From Bacillota bacterium (GTDB lineage Bacteria > Bacillota > Clostridia > Christensenellales > SZUA-584): a DNA stretch of 48,011 nucleotides. The DNA lies in the NCBI GenBank assembly GCA_023391105.1, contig JAEWBO010000002.1, forward strand, positions 1 to 48,011, written 5' to 3'. How positions within the stretch are numbered: the stretch's first letter is position 1; each line of letters starts with the position of its first letter. The notes under the pieces were generated by a model. It did not search any database and was not told where the DNA came from. It was given only the letters and a program-made list of their open reading frames with translations. The position numbers were made by a program, and so were the translations under genes. Positions 25,038 to 34,227 of the stretch are shown piece after piece.

Positions 25038-25484
25038 TTACTTGATGACTCCCTTTTGGATCATGACGTTCGCGTAAATCGCCTCTTCGCCGGATTGTAT
25101 AATGCAATACGCATTCTTGGCTTCGTCATAAAAATCAAATCTATCTAAAAACCCGATTGCTTCTTCGCCGCGCGTATCATGTTTTGAAACAATCTTTTTA
25201 TATTCATCCCAAATCGGTATTTCCAATTCTTTGTCACATTCCATTGTCTGCATGAGCTTTACCGGTTTTTCGGAGTACGTGTCGCAAGGTATGACAGAAA
25301 GGATTGCTTCCAATAAATCTGTTCCGGAAAGACCATCTGCGCGTAAAAACTTACACCCACCTGCAGCCGCGAACTTTTTTCCCGGAAAATTGGCATCGCC
25401 AATTACGATGACATCACTGTGTCCCATTTCGCATAGCGTTGCGACAATTTCAGGTGATAATAATTTTGGTACTCCTAAAAGCAT
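25038..25484 (-). CDS. RbsD/FucU-family sugar mutarotase
   Basis: A 148-residue pyranase/mutarotase that interconverts sugar anomers in the cytoplasm. Typical N-terminus LLGVPKLLSPEIVATLCEMG, catalytic-site HSDVIVIGDANFPG and C-terminal EAIYANVMIQKGVI. Size and sequence favour FucU over RbsD. It implies that the transported substrate or an intermediate is a reducing sugar rather than only a polyol. Confidence 0.9.
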   Translation of the reverse strand: MLLGVPKLLSPEIVATLCEMGHSDVIVIGDANFPGKKFAAAGGCKFLRADGLSGTDLLEAILSVIPCDTYSEKPVKLMQTMECDKELEIPIWDEYKKIVSKHDTRGEEAIGFLDRFDFYDEAKNAYCIIQSGEEAIYANVMIQKGVIK

Positions 25485-25566
25485 CTTGTTCTACCCCATT
25501 CCTCGTGTTTATCATGTTTTTATCGTTCTGTGTCAATTTGTTATTTCTAAAGTGTCTTTTAATATT

Positions 25567-25592
25567 GAGGGCAGCCATTGTTGGCTGCCCTC
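25567..25592 (-). terminator. Intercistronic hairpin after the solute-binding protein gene
   Basis: GAGGGCAGCC-ATTGTT-GGCTGCCCTC forms a 10-bp stem without a T-run on the minus strand. Such stems after binding-protein genes often stabilise the upstream mRNA and raise its level over downstream genes. Confidence 0.6.
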
Positions 25593-25615
25593 TTTAATGA
25601 CAATTCTTTCAGTGT

Positions 25616-26767
25616 CTATTCGTAGAGCAGGTTCGCAATGCCTTCGTCGCCCATGTTCTCGGCATTATAGTACTTGCAGCCTGTGTCAACCAACTCATCA
25701 ACTGTCTCGCCGTTTAAGGTCTTAACAGCCAGTTCGACCGCATAGTATCCGATCATGTACGGATCCTGTGTCACAGCGCCGTCAAACCACTTGTTCGTGA
25801 TGGCGTTGAGCAGGGTTGCGCCGGAGTCGAAACCAACAACGATCATGTCTTTGTATTTGCCTTTTTCGCGATCAAGGTCAGAGCCGTCAGTTGTCGCAGC
25901 GAGCATACCGTCAACAGAACCGGAGTTTGTGCAGAACACGCCGACGGGCGCTTTCTGGAGAACAGCCTGAGCTGCCGTCTGGCAATCCGTTACGCTTGTG
26001 GAAGCCGCGATGGAAACGAGAATTTCAACCGCAACATCACCGGAACCGGAAGCCTTGTTCCACTTGTCATGGCCAGTCACAGCAACAAGACCGGACTGTG
26101 CAGCATCACAAAGCTCAAACATTTTGTTTACGAAACCGGTTGTACGGCCTGTGATGGAAGCGGATGTTGCATCCTGGCTGATCACGCTGATCACAATGGG
26201 TTTTCCGCTTGTCGCAGCCGCAACAGCAGCTTCGACCTTCTTGTACATTTCTTCAGCAGCAAGAGCGCCGGCAGCTTCGTTGTCTGTTGAAGCTGTGGAT
26301 ACGATCGAGCCCGCAGGAGCATTCGGAACGCCGGAGTCAAAACCGATAACCGGAATACCCTTCTCCACGCAAGTGTTCAGCTGTTCGTTCAAAGACTCGG
26401 TATCAAGAGCCGCGAGAGCCAAAGCAGCGGGATTCTTCGCCAGAGCCGCGTTCACCATATCCACCTGTACGCTGATGTCAGATTCAGACGGAGGGCCGTC
26501 AAATGTCATGTCTACGCCATACTCATCGGCAGCTGCCTGGGCGCCAGACAGAACTGTTTGCCAGAACTTATGCTGGAAGCCCTTCGATATAACTGCGATG
26601 TAAGGTTTCCCAGCTGCAGGTTCCTCGGACGGTTCTTCAGCCACAGGAGCCGAAGACTCAGCTTCCGGAGCTTCTTGGGTTTCCGAAGGAGCCGGTGTGG
26701 GTGTGCCGCAAGCGACGAGCGACAGCATCAATGCCAGCGCCAGCATCATCAATAGAACTTTTTTCAT
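25616..26767 (-). CDS. Sugar ABC transporter substrate-binding lipoprotein (RbsB-like)
   Basis: A 383-residue membrane-anchored binding protein. Signal peptide and lipobox SLVAC give a lipidated C20. A proline/glutamate/serine-rich linker (about 21-53) precedes a type I periplasmic-binding fold: YIAVISKGFQHKFWQTVLSG, then PVIGFDSGVPNAPAGSIVST and the VVGFDSGATLLNAI block. Family is Peripla_BP_4 (ribose/xylose/galactitol type). Ligand unknown. Partner of the permease and ATPase encoded just upstream in the transcript. Confidence 0.94.
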   Translation of the reverse strand: MKKVLLMMLALALMLSLVACGTPTPAPSETQEAPEAESSAPVAEEPSEEPAAGKPYIAVISKGFQHKFWQTVLSGAQAAADEYGVDMTFDGPPSESDISVQVDMVNAALAKNPAALALAALDTESLNEQLNTCVEKGIPVIGFDSGVPNAPAGSIVSTASTDNEAAGALAAEEMYKKVEAAVAAATSGKPIVISVISQDATSASITGRTTGFVNKMFELCDAAQSGLVAVTGHDKWNKASGSGDVAVEILVSIAASTSVTDCQTAAQAVLQKAPVGVFCTNSGSVDGMLAATTDGSDLDREKGKYKDMIVVGFDSGATLLNAITNKWFDGAVTQDPYMIGYYAVELAVKTLNGETVDELVDTGCKYYNAENMGDEGIANLLYE

Positions 26768-26832
26768 GTGTTATTTCCTCCTCTTTATTTTCCAACGGGT
26801 TAATCCCGAGGATGACAACATTTTATCTAGTC

Positions 26833-27825
26833 TTATGCTTTTTTAACTTGGTTACCTTTTCTAATACGATATTGATCAAGCAGAACCGCAGCAATGACCA
26901 CGATGCCTGTAAAGAACGTTTGCCAATGGCTCTGAAGCCCCATCGACATAAGACCCTGTTTGAGCACGCTCATGATGAACACACCGATGATTGTGCCGAC
27001 CAGCGTACCTGTGCCGCCGCTCATGCTTGTACCGCCGATAACAACACCCGCGATTCCCAGGAGCTCCAATCCGTTACCGGTTGAAGGAATAATGGAAGTG
27101 TATACTGCGGCATACATAACACCTGCAAGACCGCTGCAAAAACCGCAGAATGTGTACACAGCTGTTAACCACGGACGGGTTTTAATACCCGAAAGCCGCG
27201 CCGCTTCGCTGTTTGATCCAATCGCAAAGGTGTAACGGCCGAATTTTGTCTTGTTAAGAAGCAAAAACGCAATGATGACAAAGACCGCCAGCCAAATGGC
27301 GCCGAGGGGTATGCCATCGGACGTTTTGTAGAACACGTTTTTAAACCAACCCTCAGGCGTGCCGAACGTCGGATATCTCATCGTCTGAACCTTGGTCACG
27401 ATTGCGCCAAAGCCCATACCCATCATCATCATGCCCAAAGTGGCGATAAACGGGGGCAGCTTAAAGTATGCAACCATGATGCCGTTGATAAAGCCCATTA
27501 CCGTCGCTGTAAAGATAACAAGCACGAGACACCAGCCCATCGGCCATCCAAGGGTATTAAACGCCCAGCCTCCGAGAAGAGCTGCACACATCATGTTAGT
27601 GCCGAGCGAAAGATCGATACCGGCGGTTATGATAACAAACGTCACACCGATCGCCATAAATCCAATATAATACGATCCGTCAAGAATGTTGACCAAGTAA
27701 TCGGTGGAGAAGAAATTGTTTCCAAAAATCGAGAAGAACGCGTATAAGATCACAAGAACCGCGGGTGCTAAGAACTTTGTCAGATCAAACCTTTTGTTTG
27801 TTGCAGTCATTTTCTTGGTTTCCAT
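26833..27825 (-). CDS. Sugar ABC transporter permease (RbsC-like)
   Basis: A 330-residue membrane protein with about ten hydrophobic segments, first near FLAPAVLVILYAFFSIFG. The conserved ITAGIDLSLGTNM loop and the later GIAGVVIGGTSMSGGTGTLVG loop are diagnostic of the BPD_transp_2 family (RbsC/AraH/XylH). Ten bases separate it from the ATPase gene. Confidence 0.95.
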   Translation of the reverse strand: METKKMTATNKRFDLTKFLAPAVLVILYAFFSIFGNNFFSTDYLVNILDGSYYIGFMAIGVTFVIITAGIDLSLGTNMMCAALLGGWAFNTLGWPMGWCLVLVIFTATVMGFINGIMVAYFKLPPFIATLGMMMMGMGFGAIVTKVQTMRYPTFGTPEGWFKNVFYKTSDGIPLGAIWLAVFVIIAFLLLNKTKFGRYTFAIGSNSEAARLSGIKTRPWLTAVYTFCGFCSGLAGVMYAAVYTSIIPSTGNGLELLGIAGVVIGGTSMSGGTGTLVGTIIGVFIMSVLKQGLMSMGLQSHWQTFFTGIVVIAAVLLDQYRIRKGNQVKKA

Positions 27826-27835
27826 TACATTAACC

Positions 27836-29326
27836 TCACATATTCATAGTTGCTAAAGTCATGATTTTTTCTTGTGTGACTCCGCTGATATCCAACTCAC
27901 CTGTCACAGTGCCTTCACACATGACAATGAGTCTGTCGCTCATTCGCAGCAGCTCCGGCATTTCCGAAGAAATCATGATGATCGATTTCCCCTCATTCGC
28001 AAGAGCATTCATCAATTTATAAATCTCTTGTTTAGCACCAACGTCAATACCACGTGTTGGCTCGTCAAATATGAGGATATCGCTGTTCCTGACCAACCAT
28101 TTCGCAATAACGATCTTTTGCTGATTACCGCCGGACAGATTTCTGACAAGCTGCTTGCCCGATGGCGTCTTTATATCAATTTTTTTAATATACTCGCTTG
28201 TTATCTCATCAATTTTTTTGTCGTTGGTGAAAGGCCCGGCCATGAATTCATCGAGCGATGCCATGACGCAGTTGTCTCTTACGCTCAAACCGACGGCAAG
28301 CCCGAATGCTTTTCTATCCTCAGACAGATAGCAAATACCGTTTGCAATCGCATCGCTGGGAGAGTTTATGTTGACTTTCTTCCCTTTCACAAAGACCTCT
28401 CCGCCTTCCATAGGATCGGCACCAAACAGTGCGCGCATGGTCTCGGTGCGTCCCGCACCCATAAGACCGGCGAACCCAAGGATTTCACCTTTTCTCAGTT
28501 CAAACGACACATCCTTGATGTTGTTGCCCATCATGTGCTCCACTTTCAAGACGACAGGCGCCCCCTCCGGCACGGTACTGTGAGATTTTGGCTGCTCGTA
28601 AATCGTGCGGCCGACCATCATGCTGATGATCTTTTCCTTCGTCACATTCTTTGTTTCTTCTGTGCCGACATACTGTCCGTCGCGCATAACGGTAATGCGA
28701 TCGCTAATCTTTGGCAGTTCGTCCAGGCGGTGCGAGATATAGATGATACCGTGCCCTTTTTCACGCAGATCATGAATCACCTTAAATAATTCCTCAATCT
28801 CGCTCTCGGTAAGCGCAGCGGTTGGCTCATCCATAATCAGCAGCTCGCTGTCGTATGAAAGCGCCTTTGCGATCTCCACCATCTGCTGCTTGGCAACGGT
28901 CAGATGCCCGGCCGGCATCGCCGGATTGATGTCAACGTTGAGCGCGCTAAGCATTTCTTTTGCTTTCTTGTTTTCGGAGCTTTGATCAATAAACAGGCCG
29001 CGTGTGGGTTCCTTGCCGATGAAAATGTTTTGAGCCACCGTCAGGTGCGGCATCAGGTTCAGTTCCTGGTGGATGATGCCAATACCGAGCGCCTGTGCGT
29101 GCTTAGGATCTGTCGGTTCAACTTCTTCACCGCGGAATTTTATCGTGCCGCCATCCTTCTTATAGATGCCGGAAAGCACCTTCATAAGTGTGGATTTACC
29201 AGCCCCGTTTTCTCCCACGAGCGCATGCACTTCACCTTTGTTCACACAAAGATTCGCATCATCCAAGGCGTGGACACCGGGAAAGTACTTTTGAATATTG
29301 GTCATTTCAAGCAATACTTCAGCCAC
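27836..29326 (-). CDS. Sugar ABC transporter ATP-binding protein (RbsA-like, two ABC domains)
   Basis: A 496-residue double ATPase. First domain: Walker A GENGAGKST, signature region LTVAKQQMVEIAKAL and Walker B LLIMDEPTAAL. Second domain: the naturally degenerate Walker A GLMGAGRTE, signature LSGGNQQK and LIFDEPTRGID. This split is typical of RbsA/MglA/XylG. It is the first gene of the eight-gene operon and its promoter faces the divergent LacI-SBP regulator. Confidence 0.96.
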   Translation of the reverse strand: MAEVLLEMTNIQKYFPGVHALDDANLCVNKGEVHALVGENGAGKSTLMKVLSGIYKKDGGTIKFRGEEVEPTDPKHAQALGIGIIHQELNLMPHLTVAQNIFIGKEPTRGLFIDQSSENKKAKEMLSALNVDINPAMPAGHLTVAKQQMVEIAKALSYDSELLIMDEPTAALTESEIEELFKVIHDLREKGHGIIYISHRLDELPKISDRITVMRDGQYVGTEETKNVTKEKIISMMVGRTIYEQPKSHSTVPEGAPVVLKVEHMMGNNIKDVSFELRKGEILGFAGLMGAGRTETMRALFGADPMEGGEVFVKGKKVNINSPSDAIANGICYLSEDRKAFGLAVGLSVRDNCVMASLDEFMAGPFTNDKKIDEITSEYIKKIDIKTPSGKQLVRNLSGGNQQKIVIAKWLVRNSDILIFDEPTRGIDVGAKQEIYKLMNALANEGKSIIMISSEMPELLRMSDRLIVMCEGTVTGELDISGVTQEKIMTLATMNM

Positions 29327-29429
29327 AATCGTAATCCTTTCGTCTTAATGAAATTCAAGTTTGCATTATATTTATAAAATGTTTAATGGCAATTGCTTTA
29401 ATTAAAATTTTGTATATTGGCTAGCTCTA

Positions 29430-29457
29430 ATTATATTGCATTTGTTAGCGTTGTCAA
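29430..29457 (-). promoter_or_regulatory. Promoter of the sugar operon
   Basis: On the minus strand TTGACA (complement of 29452-29457), a 16-bp spacer and TATAAT (complement of 29430-29435) give a near-consensus promoter about 100 bp before the rbsA-like start. Confidence 0.75.
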
Positions 29458-29479
29458 TTGTATTCATTAAATTATAAAT

Positions 29480-29491
29480 TGAATCGTTTCA
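29480..29491. promoter_or_regulatory. LacI-type operator O1
   Basis: TGAATCGTTTCA is a near-palindrome with the central CG typical of LacI-family operators. It lies 22 bp upstream of the -35 box of the sugar operon. It shares ATTGAAYCGTTTCAC with O2. Confidence 0.65.
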
Positions 29492-29610
29492 CCATTTTTG
29501 TATAATGTCTTTATTTATATGTACTTGTTAAGTTAATAAATATGTTTGTCATAATTTTTAATCTTAATTAATGACTTATCATTATTAGGCATTGTTCATT
29601 AATTTATTAT

Positions 29611-29622
29611 TGAACCGTTTCA
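29611..29622. promoter_or_regulatory. LacI-type operator O2
   Basis: TGAACCGTTTCA, the second copy of the operator, nine bases upstream of the -35 box of the regulator gene. Centre-to-centre distance to O1 is 131 bp, so looping or independent control of the two promoters are both possible. The rest of 29327-29689 is AT-rich with no gene. Confidence 0.65.
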
Positions 29623-29631
29623 CTAATTGTG

Positions 29632-29660
29632 TTGCTTTTTGTAACTCCTTGCTTTATAAT
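29632..29660 (+). promoter_or_regulatory. Promoter of the LacI-SBP regulator
   Basis: TTGCTT (29632-29637), 17-bp spacer, TATAAT (29655-29660), 29 bp before the start codon at 29690, which has GGAG upstream. Confidence 0.75.
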
Positions 29661-29689
29661 GAGCCTAACTTAAAATAGCTGGAGCTAAA

Positions 29690-31924
29690 ATGAGCACTAT
29701 CAAAGATGTCGCGAAACTTGCTGATGTATCGGTTGGTACGGTCTCCAATTATCTGACCGGGGCTAAGCATGTTTTGCCGGAAACCGCAAAGAGAATAGAA
29801 TCTGCAATTGAGCAGCTAAACTATAGGCCTAACCCTTACGCTAAAAATCTTCGTACTAACAGCAACCGTGAAATCGGCGTTGTTTTACCGAATACGGCCG
29901 AGTATTATTACGCATATATGCTTGAGGGCATTGAATCGGAAATAAAAAGGGCGGGATATTATCTCAATCTCGCCTTAACAGGAGATGTGCCCGAAAATGA
30001 AATTGCCGCGGTCAACAGTCTCCTCAAAAAGAATGTTTGTGGCCTTATCGTCATGTCATGCTTAAAGGGTCATGAGTTTTATGACCACATAACAGGCACA
30101 CCGCTGCTTTTTATTGACCGGAAAGCGACGTCGCAGGATACAAATTTTGTTTCGTTCGATCAATATGAAACAATGACATATCTTATGTCACAGTTGTTTG
30201 AGCACGGCTACAGAAAAATTGCGCTCGTCGCCGGGCCTGAGCATTTTTCATGTGAACGAGAATATGCATCGGCTTACCGCAACTATTTTAATGAACAAGG
30301 CATCGAAATAGACCATAACCTTATACGTCACATAAGCATGACCAAAGAAGAGGCATTCAGAACGGGTATCTCACTGTTTCAAGATTTCTCTCCGCAAGCG
30401 GTTATTTCGACATCGCAGCTTCTCACAAACGGTTTGGAACAAGCCGCCTACCTTGCAGGCATCTCGTTATATGATGACATAGTGATGGTATCAATCGGTC
30501 AGGAGACGCTATCCAGTATACTTAAGTATAACAACATCATCTTTACGATGCGCCCTGCTAATTATTTGGGTACCAAGGCAGCGAAACTTCTGTTAAGCAA
30601 CATTGGCAGTCCGCTGATGTTTGAAAAGCAGCAAATCATTCTGCACGACAAGATCATAGGTAAGAATCTTTTTGAATCCGCAAAGGCGCCGGTAAGTCCG
30701 CGCAAACCGGTTGAGAAGAAGCTGCGTGCGTTATTCCTTAATTCACTGAATGCTCATGGTATCATCAGAACACACTCTGACTTTACACGCAGAACGGGTA
30801 TTGACGTTGATGTGACCCTCTGTGAACATGGTACAATTTTGTCCAAGCTCATGGACAAGGATTATATGTCCAATTTTGATGTGTGTATGTACGATAATCC
30901 ATGGCTCGATATTCTTGTTTCGGAAAATCTATTGACAGATATCAGCGGCTTTATAAATTCTCCGGCCATCGATCAATCAGCTTTTTTGGATGGGCTATTA
31001 GATAAGGTTGGGATGGTTGACGGTAAATATTATGGAACACCTTTTCTCTTTGGCCCTCAGTTTTTGCTTTATCGCCGTGATTTATTTGAAGATCCCAAGC
31101 TCTGTGACATTTTCAAAAAGAAATATGGTACCAAATTGCGCGTACCAAGGACGTGGTTTGAGTTCAATGTCATCAGCAGCTTCTTTACGCGCTCAATCAA
31201 TCCCTTGTCACCGGTAGACTACGGTACAGCTTTTTCCGCATGCAATTCTGTCTATCTTCTTCCCGAGCTTCTTTCACGCGTTTGGGCTTACAATACCTGG
31301 GTGTTCGATGACGACGGGAATCCGCTTGTAACCTCACCAGCCTTTAAAAAGGGAGTCAACAGTCTGGTTGAAGCTTTTAAATTCGCTCCGCCGCAGACAC
31401 TCAACTACAACGTTGAAAATACTGTTGAGGATTTTTATCTTGGCAAGACAGCGATGCTTGTCAGCTTCGCGTCATTTATTGCTGATGTCAATAACACAGC
31501 GAAATCTAAAATTATCGGTAAAATCGGCTATGCCAACATACCCGGAAATCATTCCGTGCTTGGCAGCTGGGGGCTGGCTGTACCTTCTACCAACACCGAC
31601 CCTTCGGCCGCTCTTGAGTTCATTGCATGGACATGCGATTCGGATATGAGCAAGTATTTTACGATTCTTGACGGCCAATCTCCTTTGAAAAACGTATATA
31701 CGAACGACGAGCTCGCCAACCATTACCCCTGGCTTCCGTTAATATACAAAACTTATCCGGGCAACAGACAGCGTAAATCCGTGAGAAAACCAGATGGTTC
31801 TCTCGTGCCGATAACCATGATTGAAGCGCTTATTTATAAGCATATTATGAATATCCTTCAGCAAAATGCGTCGATCGACGATGCCATGGCTGCTTTGCAC
31901 AAAGACCTGAGTGCTCTTATGTAA
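29690..31924 (+). CDS. LacI-family regulator fused to a family-1 solute-binding domain
   Basis: A 744-residue fusion. Residues 1-55 are a LacI helix-turn-helix and hinge (STIKDVAKLADVSVGTVSNY, then NYRPNPYAKNLRTNS). Residues 60-335 form the LacI effector domain (REIGVVLPNTAEYYYAYMLE onward). After a proline-rich link (about 336-346) comes about 400 residues resembling extracellular solute-binding family 1: LRALFLNSLNAHGII, FTRRTGIDVDV, DGKYYGTPFLFGPQFLLYRR and SVLGSWGLAVPSTNTDPSAA. There is no signal peptide, so the second binding domain acts inside the cell. It is divergent from the sugar operon and flanked by two LacI-type operators, so it should control that operon, possibly reading two ligands. 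Confidence 0.9.
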   Translation: MSTIKDVAKLADVSVGTVSNYLTGAKHVLPETAKRIESAIEQLNYRPNPYAKNLRTNSNREIGVVLPNTAEYYYAYMLEGIESEIKRAGYYLNLALTGDVPENEIAAVNSLLKKNVCGLIVMSCLKGHEFYDHITGTPLLFIDRKATSQDTNFVSFDQYETMTYLMSQLFEHGYRKIALVAGPEHFSCEREYASAYRNYFNEQGIEIDHNLIRHISMTKEEAFRTGISLFQDFSPQAVISTSQLLTNGLEQAAYLAGISLYDDIVMVSIGQETLSSILKYNNIIFTMRPANYLGTKAAKLLLSNIGSPLMFEKQQIILHDKIIGKNLFESAKAPVSPRKPVEKKLRALFLNSLNAHGIIRTHSDFTRRTGIDVDVTLCEHGTILSKLMDKDYMSNFDVCMYDNPWLDILVSENLLTDISGFINSPAIDQSAFLDGLLDKVGMVDGKYYGTPFLFGPQFLLYRRDLFEDPKLCDIFKKKYGTKLRVPRTWFEFNVISSFFTRSINPLSPVDYGTAFSACNSVYLLPELLSRVWAYNTWVFDDDGNPLVTSPAFKKGVNSLVEAFKFAPPQTLNYNVENTVEDFYLGKTAMLVSFASFIADVNNTAKSKIIGKIGYANIPGNHSVLGSWGLAVPSTNTDPSAALEFIAWTCDSDMSKYFTILDGQSPLKNVYTNDELANHYPWLPLIYKTYPGNRQRKSVRKPDGSLVPITMIEALIYKHIMNILQQNASIDDAMAALHKDLSALM

Positions 31925-32114
31925 TTGGTTTTGTATTGAAGCGGTCAGCCATTGGGATTTTTGCCATGTGATTATTCGTGCAGCGTTTACGTGCATAATT
32001 CTCCTCTTAAGGGACATGTTGTCATGTATTATGGGTATGTACTATCTTATTGAGTGCATTTACCACATTTTATTTTTTGATTTGTAGAATCATAGACTTT
32101 TTTCGTTTTTTATG

Positions 32115-32143
32115 TTCCAATGATTCAATACAACGGGTATAAT
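32115..32143 (+). promoter_or_regulatory. Promoter of xpt
   Basis: TTCCAA, 17-bp spacer and TATAAT (32138-32143), 30 bp before the xpt start. The preceding 31925-32114 shows no gene and no purine-riboswitch core. Confidence 0.5.
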
Positions 32144-32173
32144 AATTAAAATATGTTTCAATGAGGTTTATTA

Positions 32174-32746
32174 ATGGAGCTTTTAAAAGAACGAATCCGC
32201 AAGGACGGCAGGATCAAAGACGGAAATATTATCAAAGTAGACGGTTTTTTAAATCATCAGATAGATATTGGTTTGCTCAATGAGATCGGAAAGGAATTTA
32301 AACGTCTGTTCGAGGGGATCGATATTACCAAGGTCATCACGATCGAGGCCAGCGGCATCGCCGTGGCTTGCCTCACAGCGCAGTATTTCAACGTGCCGAT
32401 TGTTTTTGCAAAAAAATCGGAAAGCAAAAACATTGACGGTGATGTTTACAGGACAACCGTGACGAGCTATACCCGCGGCAAAGATTACACCGTCATTCTT
32501 GAAAAGCGTTACTTAACCTCCAATGACCGGATTTTGATTATTGATGATATCCTCGCCACCGGGAAAGCACAATTGGGCCTTTTGGACATCAGCAAACAAG
32601 CGGGCGCCACAGTTGCGGGCATCGGCGTTGTGATTGAAAAAGGCTTCCAGGGAGGCGGCGACCAGCTTCGAAAAGCCGGATACAATTTACACAGTCTTGC
32701 TATCATTGACAGTATGGAAAACCAAACGCCGAAATTTCGCGATTAA
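32174..32746 (+). CDS. xpt: Xanthine phosphoribosyltransferase
   Basis: Purine salvage enzyme converting xanthine and PRPP to XMP, 190 residues. It aligns by eye with Bacillus Xpt: N-terminal LKVDGFLNHQID-like block (IIKVDGFLNHQIDIGLLNEI), TIEASGIAVA, PIVFAKKSES, the PRPP-binding LIIDDILATGKA and AGIGVVIEKGFQ. Single gene with its own promoter. Unlike many Firmicute xpt genes it has no recognisable purine riboswitch in front. Confidence 0.93.
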   Translation: MELLKERIRKDGRIKDGNIIKVDGFLNHQIDIGLLNEIGKEFKRLFEGIDITKVITIEASGIAVACLTAQYFNVPIVFAKKSESKNIDGDVYRTTVTSYTRGKDYTVILEKRYLTSNDRILIIDDILATGKAQLGLLDISKQAGATVAGIGVVIEKGFQGGGDQLRKAGYNLHSLAIIDSMENQTPKFRD

Positions 32747-32861
32747 ACCACTTTAGTCGTTTGAGGTCTAAGCGCCCCAGCCCTGCTTGTTCAACAGTGT
32801 GAGCCCCCGAAAAGCGATGCTTTTGGGGCAGATCACTTTTACCAACGATTTTTTACAAACT

Positions 32862-32904
32862 AAAACGGAGGCAATGGCTTACCCCCGTTTTATCGTTATT
32901 TTAT
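32862..32904 (+). terminator. Probable terminator after xpt
   Basis: AAAACGG and CCGTTTT pair around a 16-base loop and are followed by ATCGTTATTTT. A second stem (GCCCC...GGGGC, about 32804-32829) precedes it. Confidence 0.5.
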
Positions 32905-32956
32905 GAACATATCAGGTTGGGTATGACATTTCATAGGCAAGGAAAGAAATGACCAC

Positions 32957-34183
32957 TTACTTTCCCAGTCTATCCGCATAATGCTCTAATACGAAATCCA
33001 GATCCTTATCGCCTCTGCCCGAACAATTCACCAATATCGAGCCGATACTCATTTCCTTTGCCAGTTTCATGGCATAGGCGACAGCATGTGCGCTTTCAAG
33101 AGCCGGAATAATACCTTCTAATTTTGACAAAGTGAAGAAAGCATCTATTGCCTCATCGTCGGATGCGGCCACATAGTTCACACGCCCCAAACCCTTCAAA
33201 TAAGCGTGCTCCGGCCCCACCGAGGGGTAATCAAGTCCGCTTGCCACAGAATAGACAGGGTCAGGCTCTCCCTTTTCATTTTGCAGCATAATGGAATTAA
33301 ATCCGTGCATAACGCCTTCTGTTCCATACGTCAGGCTTGCAGCATGTTCGCCGATCTTTGTGCCGATTCCAAGCGGCTCGACACCATACAGCTTAACGGG
33401 ATCATTTAAAAACGGAATCATAATACCCGCTGCGTTAGAACCGCCGCCAACACATGCCACGATAGCATCGGGCAGATTACCCGTCATGTCTAAATACTGC
33501 TCTCTGGCCTCAATTCCGACGACCGTCTGAAAATCTCTTACCATAAGAGGAAAGGGATGGGGGCCGACAACCGAGCCGATGCAATACATGGCGGTTTCAT
33601 ATTCTGTCATATAAGCTTCAAAAGCAGCGTCTACAGCTTCTTTGAGAGTTTTGAGTCCATGGGAAACCGGAACAACCGTTGCTCCGAGCAGCTTCATCCT
33701 CGCGACATTCGGAGCTTGCTTGGCAATATCGACTTCTCCCATATAAATATCGCATTCCAGTCCAAAAAAAGCGGCAGCGGTAGCCAGAGCAACGCCGTGC
33801 TGACCTGCTCCGGTCTCAGCAATGATCTTCTTTTTGCCTAAGTACTTCGCTAATAAACCTTCGCCCATACAATGGTTTAATTTATGTGCACCCGTATGGT
33901 TCAAATCTTCTCTTTTTAAATAGATTTGACAATTCCCTAAAGAGTTTGATAGTCTTTCGCAGTGATATGTGGGCGTCGGACGGCCTTGAAATTCCTTTCT
34001 GATTCTTCTCAGTTCACTGATAAACCGTGAGCTCTGACATATAGTCTGATACGCTGTTGTTATTTTTTCAAATTCGGAAACAAGCTGAGGCGGAATAAAG
34101 GCACCTCCATATGTACCAAAAAACCCCTCATTGGTTGGACTTTGCTTTCTGTAAATAGCGAAGTCTACATTCTTTTCTAACAT
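32957..34183 (-). CDS. trpB: Tryptophan synthase beta subunit, stand-alone TrpB
   Basis: PLP enzyme joining indole and L-serine to tryptophan, 408 residues. PLP lysine K101 in HTGAHKLNH, catalytic E123 in AETGAGQHG, phosphate loop GGGSN at 246-250 and C-terminal NCSGRGDKD are all present. The HTGAHKINN motif of classical TrpB is altered to HTGAHKLNHCM. No trpA or other trp gene is nearby, which suggests use of free indole (salvage) or a related beta-replacement. It follows the DUF89 gene by 44 bases. Confidence 0.9.
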   Translation of the reverse strand: MLEKNVDFAIYRKQSPTNEGFFGTYGGAFIPPQLVSEFEKITTAYQTICQSSRFISELRRIRKEFQGRPTPTYHCERLSNSLGNCQIYLKREDLNHTGAHKLNHCMGEGLLAKYLGKKKIIAETGAGQHGVALATAAAFFGLECDIYMGEVDIAKQAPNVARMKLLGATVVPVSHGLKTLKEAVDAAFEAYMTEYETAMYCIGSVVGPHPFPLMVRDFQTVVGIEAREQYLDMTGNLPDAIVACVGGGSNAAGIMIPFLNDPVKLYGVEPLGIGTKIGEHAASLTYGTEGVMHGFNSIMLQNEKGEPDPVYSVASGLDYPSVGPEHAYLKGLGRVNYVAASDDEAIDAFFTLSKLEGIIPALESAHAVAYAMKLAKEMSIGSILVNCSGRGDKDLDFVLEHYADRLGK

Positions 34184-34227
34184 ATCTCTTCTCCTCTCTT
34201 TTTTTAAAACCGTGGTTCTATTTTGAA

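Noticed and set aside
31925..32173. Purine riboswitch before xpt
   Set aside because: The conserved loop sequences and the P1 stem cannot be found; only a simple promoter is visible.
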